Source: Patescibacteria group bacterium (lineage in GTDB: Bacteria; Patescibacteriota; Gracilibacteria; UBA1369; PNNO01). From it: a stretch of 14,660 nt of DNA. The position numbers were made by a program, and so were the translations under genes. Below, piece by piece: positions 12,842 to 14,660 of the stretch. The notes beneath the pieces were generated by a model. The model searched no databases. It saw only the letters and a program-made list of their open reading frames with translations, and had not been told where the DNA came from. The DNA lies in assembly GCA_018821175.1 (NCBI GenBank), contig JAHJMX010000029.1:1-14660 (forward strand). Direction: 5' to 3'. How positions within the stretch are numbered: position 1 is the first letter of the stretch; every line of letters begins with the position of its first letter.

Positions 12842-14155
12842 ATGAAACCTACTTCAATCCAAATTATCGAGAAATTAAAGCAAGCTGGATACCAAGCATA
12901 TTGGGCTGGGGGCTGTGTTCGCGACATGTTGATGGGGCATGAGCCAAAGGATTTTGATATTGCAACAAGTGCAAAGCCTGAAGAAATTGAGGACTTACTT
13001 GATTATACTAAGCCGGTTGGAAAAGAATTTGGTGTAATTTTGGTAATTGAAGGAGGTCACGCTTTTGAAGTGGCCACTTTTAGGTCTGATAGTGGTTACA
13101 GTGATGGACGGCGGCCAGATGCTGTTTTTTTCTCTAATCCTGAGGCAGATGCATTGAGGCGAGATTTTACAATTAATGGGATGTTTTACGATCCAATCGC
13201 AGATAAAATTTTTGATTATGTTGGTGGAGAAAAGGATATTGAGGCCAAATTGATTAATTTTATTGGAGATCCGCATGAGAGAATTTTGGAAGATCACTTG
13301 AGGATTTTGCGAGCGGTACGTTTTAAAAATCAGTTTAATTTTCAGTATAATCCAGATACTTATAATGCCCTTAAAAAACATGCAAAATTAGCATCGAAAG
13401 TTAGCATGGAGCGTATTTTTTCTGAATTAAATAAAATGATAGAAGGGCCAAACCCAGCACAAGCAATTGAAGATTTGAGTGAACTTAAAATATTGGAAGA
13501 AATTATTCCTGAACTTGAAAAATTGCGTGGTGTTCCTCAACCACTTCAATACCATCATGAAGGCGATGTTTGGGATCATAGCTTGAAGGCGCTTGCGGAG
13601 TGCGATAAACATGCGCCACGAAATGTCAAATGGGCTTGTTTGATGCATGATATTGGAAAACCAGATACTTTTGATCTTGAAGAAAGGATTAGATTCTATG
13701 GACATGCGGAGAAAGGGGCTGAGATTGCCGGTGAGATTTTGAGGCGATTAAAATTCCCCAAAAAAGATAGATTGAAAGTTCAGTGGCTCATCACTCATCA
13801 TATGATGATGGAGCAACTTATAGAAATGAATCCTGGAAGGGCACGAGCTTGGTTTTTGAAAGAAGAATTTTTGCAATTGATGCAGGTTTTTGAGGCTGAT
13901 GCGAAAGGGATTATTCCAGTTGATTTATCTCTTTATGATAAGATTTTGGCGCGATATAGAAAATTGATGGCGCAGATGCCACACATGCCAAAACCCCTTG
14001 TGACAGGCAAAGATGTGATGAAAATGCTTGGTATGAAACCGGGGAAGGAAGTTGGGGAGATTGTTGGTAAAGCTTTTCATCAACAACTTGATGGAAAAAT
14101 AAAGACGAGAACCAAAGCCCTCGCCTTTATCCAAAAATTTAATAAGAAAAAATAA
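12842..14155 (+). CDS. cca: CCA tRNA nucleotidyltransferase with HD domain
   Basis: A class II polymerase-beta-fold nucleotidyltransferase that adds or repairs the 3' CCA of tRNA. The 437-residue product shows the head motifs WAGGCVRDMLMG (21-32), catalytic DFD (37-39), RRDFTINGMFYDP (106-118), the ribose/base-selecting EDHLRILRAVRF (150-161) and ERIFSELNKM (190-199). A metal-dependent HD domain follows: HHEGDVWDH (238-246), the HD pair at H269-D270 (LMHDIGKP), FYGHAEKGAEIA (285-296) and ITHHMMM (317-323). A C-terminal segment has VTGKDVMKMLGMKPGKEVG (387-405) and ends FNKKK. HD domains in this family can act as 2',3'-cyclic phosphatases or phosphodiesterases in tRNA repair. An out-of-frame ATG lies 4 nt before the start. 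A pure poly(A) polymerase or A-adding partner is possible, but a CCA enzyme is the best reading. Confidence 0.92.
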   Translation: MKPTSIQIIEKLKQAGYQAYWAGGCVRDMLMGHEPKDFDIATSAKPEEIEDLLDYTKPVGKEFGVILVIEGGHAFEVATFRSDSGYSDGRRPDAVFFSNPEADALRRDFTINGMFYDPIADKIFDYVGGEKDIEAKLINFIGDPHERILEDHLRILRAVRFKNQFNFQYNPDTYNALKKHAKLASKVSMERIFSELNKMIEGPNPAQAIEDLSELKILEEIIPELEKLRGVPQPLQYHHEGDVWDHSLKALAECDKHAPRNVKWACLMHDIGKPDTFDLEERIRFYGHAEKGAEIAGEILRRLKFPKKDRLKVQWLITHHMMMEQLIEMNPGRARAWFLKEEFLQLMQVFEADAKGIIPVDLSLYDKILARYRKLMAQMPHMPKPLVTGKDVMKMLGMKPGKEVGEIVGKAFHQQLDGKIKTRTKALAFIQKFNKKK

Positions 14156-14178
14156 TTTCGTGAAATCCGCGAATTATT
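14151..14178. terminator. Hairpin at the convergent cca/membrane-protein junction
   Basis: Left arm AATAATT-t-CG (14151-14160) pairs with CGAATTATT (14170-14178): nine base pairs with one bulged T and a 9-nt loop. It contains the cca stop codon (14153-14155) and lies 2 nt from the stop of the convergent gene. Read on the minus strand the stem is followed by TTTTCTTATT, a reasonable T-rich tail, so termination is more convincing for the minus-strand gene than for cca. Confidence 0.5.
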
Positions 14179-14180
14179 TA

Positions 14181-14660
14181 TTAAAGTTTATTAAGTCCTA
14201 ATTTGTCATAAAGAACTTTTTCGTATGTACACATTGCTCCGAATGAAACGATGGCTGCACCTAAAGTTGCAATCCATCCAATGTAAGGAATAATTCCAAT
14301 TACAGTGATTACAAATCCACCAAGTGCAATAATCCCAAACAATTTGGGTCTATTCATTTTCTTTGGTTTGATTAACAGATTCCCAACAAGCATTGCTGCG
14401 TAGAGTTTTGATAAATAAAGAGCGATACTTAATGTTGTTCCTAGAATCATTGCTAATGAGAAGCCAACGATAGTGATTGCCAAAATGATAGTTGCTGCAA
14501 ATCCGCAGATGATAACAATCATACCGATTCCTAAACTTTTCCAAGGATGTTCTCTTGAGATTTTTGTTGTTTCAATTAGAAGTGAAGGCGCGAGGAATAC
14601 AAATAGAAGCGCGATTGCAAGAATTGCAAGATACCCCAGGATTGTGAAAATCAAATGTCC
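14181..14660 (-). CDS. Multi-pass membrane protein, C-terminal part (runs off right edge)
   Basis: The frame is open to the edge of the window; a TTG at 14654 could be read as a start, but the codons before it (encoding Gly-His) continue the frame, so the true start is probably outside. The visible 159 residues hold about five hydrophobic segments: ILGYLAILAIALLFVFLAP, a pair around ICGFAATIILAITIVGFSLA and LGTTLSIALYLSKLYAAMLV, then FGIIALGGFVITVIGIIPYI and GWIATLGAAIVSFGAM. Short basic loops (KISREHPWKS, KPKKMNRPK) separate them. The arrangement resembles membrane tails found in some polymer-forming (bactofilin-like) or DUF-type proteins, but I cannot name it. It converges on cca with a 25-nt gap. 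Confidence 0.7.
   Translation of the reverse strand, partial: GHLIFTILGYLAILAIALLFVFLAPSLLIETTKISREHPWKSLGIGMIVIICGFAATIILAITIVGFSLAMILGTTLSIALYLSKLYAAMLVGNLLIKPKKMNRPKLFGIIALGGFVITVIGIIPYIGWIATLGAAIVSFGAMCTYEKVLYDKLGLNKL

Noticed and set aside
12995..13381. Minus-strand frame of 128 codons inside cca
   Set aside because: Antisense to the catalytic motifs of the CCA enzyme, with shadow-like composition.
14652..14654. TTG start codon for the last membrane protein
   Set aside because: The frame continues upstream to the window edge without a stop, so this TTG is probably an internal leucine codon.
1..14660. CRISPR arrays, insertion sequences, tRNA or rRNA genes
   Set aside because: No regularly spaced repeats, transposase motifs, terminal inverted repeats, cloverleaf-like or rRNA-like segments were seen by eye; a covariance-model scan was not possible.

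Overview
The window looks like chromosome from an AT-rich, streamlined bacterium, most probably a member of the Candidate Phyla Radiation (Patescibacteria). The signs are densely packed housekeeping genes in short operons, an S-layer-homology protein, a divergent Lgt, an MprF-like multi-pass membrane protein, an NrnA-like DHH protein with an insertion and a tail, and no Shine-Dalgarno motif before any start codon. The code is standard: TGA ends recJ and the small lipoprotein gene, and no gene carries an in-frame TGA. This argues against the UGA-glycine lineages (Gracilibacteria/Absconditabacteria sensu stricto). A Peregrinibacteria-like host is my guess, not a demonstrated result.

Layout from left to right. 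(1) Positions 1-200, minus strand: the N-terminus of an HNH-endonuclease-like protein cut by the window edge, with visibly higher G+C than its neighbours. (2) 201-601: a gap with no confident gene. (3) 602-4951, plus strand: miaA and recJ as a tight pair, then an NrnA-like DHH phosphoesterase with its own good promoter. (4) 4960-9156, minus strand: yebC with its own promoter, preceded in the direction of transcription by a four-gene envelope operon (tandem-thioredoxin/DsbA-like protein, lgt, SLH protein, small lipoprotein). (5) 9216-12774, minus strand: tsaD, a YbhN/UPF0104-type membrane protein and hisS. (6) 12842-14155, plus strand: a CCA-adding enzyme with an HD domain, divergent from tsaD. 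(7) 14181-14660, minus strand: the C-terminal part of a multi-pass membrane protein that runs off the right edge.

Two themes stand out. One is tRNA maturation and translation: MiaA and TsaD both act on the A37 position of tRNAs (different tRNA sets), the CCA enzyme finishes 3' ends, HisRS charges tRNA-His, and YebC acts in translation or regulation. The other is envelope biogenesis: a secreted or anchored thiol oxidoreductase, the enzyme that lipidates lipoproteins, an SLH surface protein and a small lipoprotein lie 12-14 bp apart behind one promoter. Promoters are sigma70-like and give predicted leaders of about 18-27 nt. Both convergent gene ends carry a compact hairpin that overlaps stop codons.

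I found no CRISPR array, transposase, integrase or tRNA/rRNA gene by eye. Most of the window is conserved housekeeping. The more unusual elements are the envelope operon with its unassigned C-terminal SLH-protein domains, the two-fold thioredoxin protein, altered catalytic motifs in Lgt and the NrnA-like protein, and the uniform lack of Shine-Dalgarno sequences.
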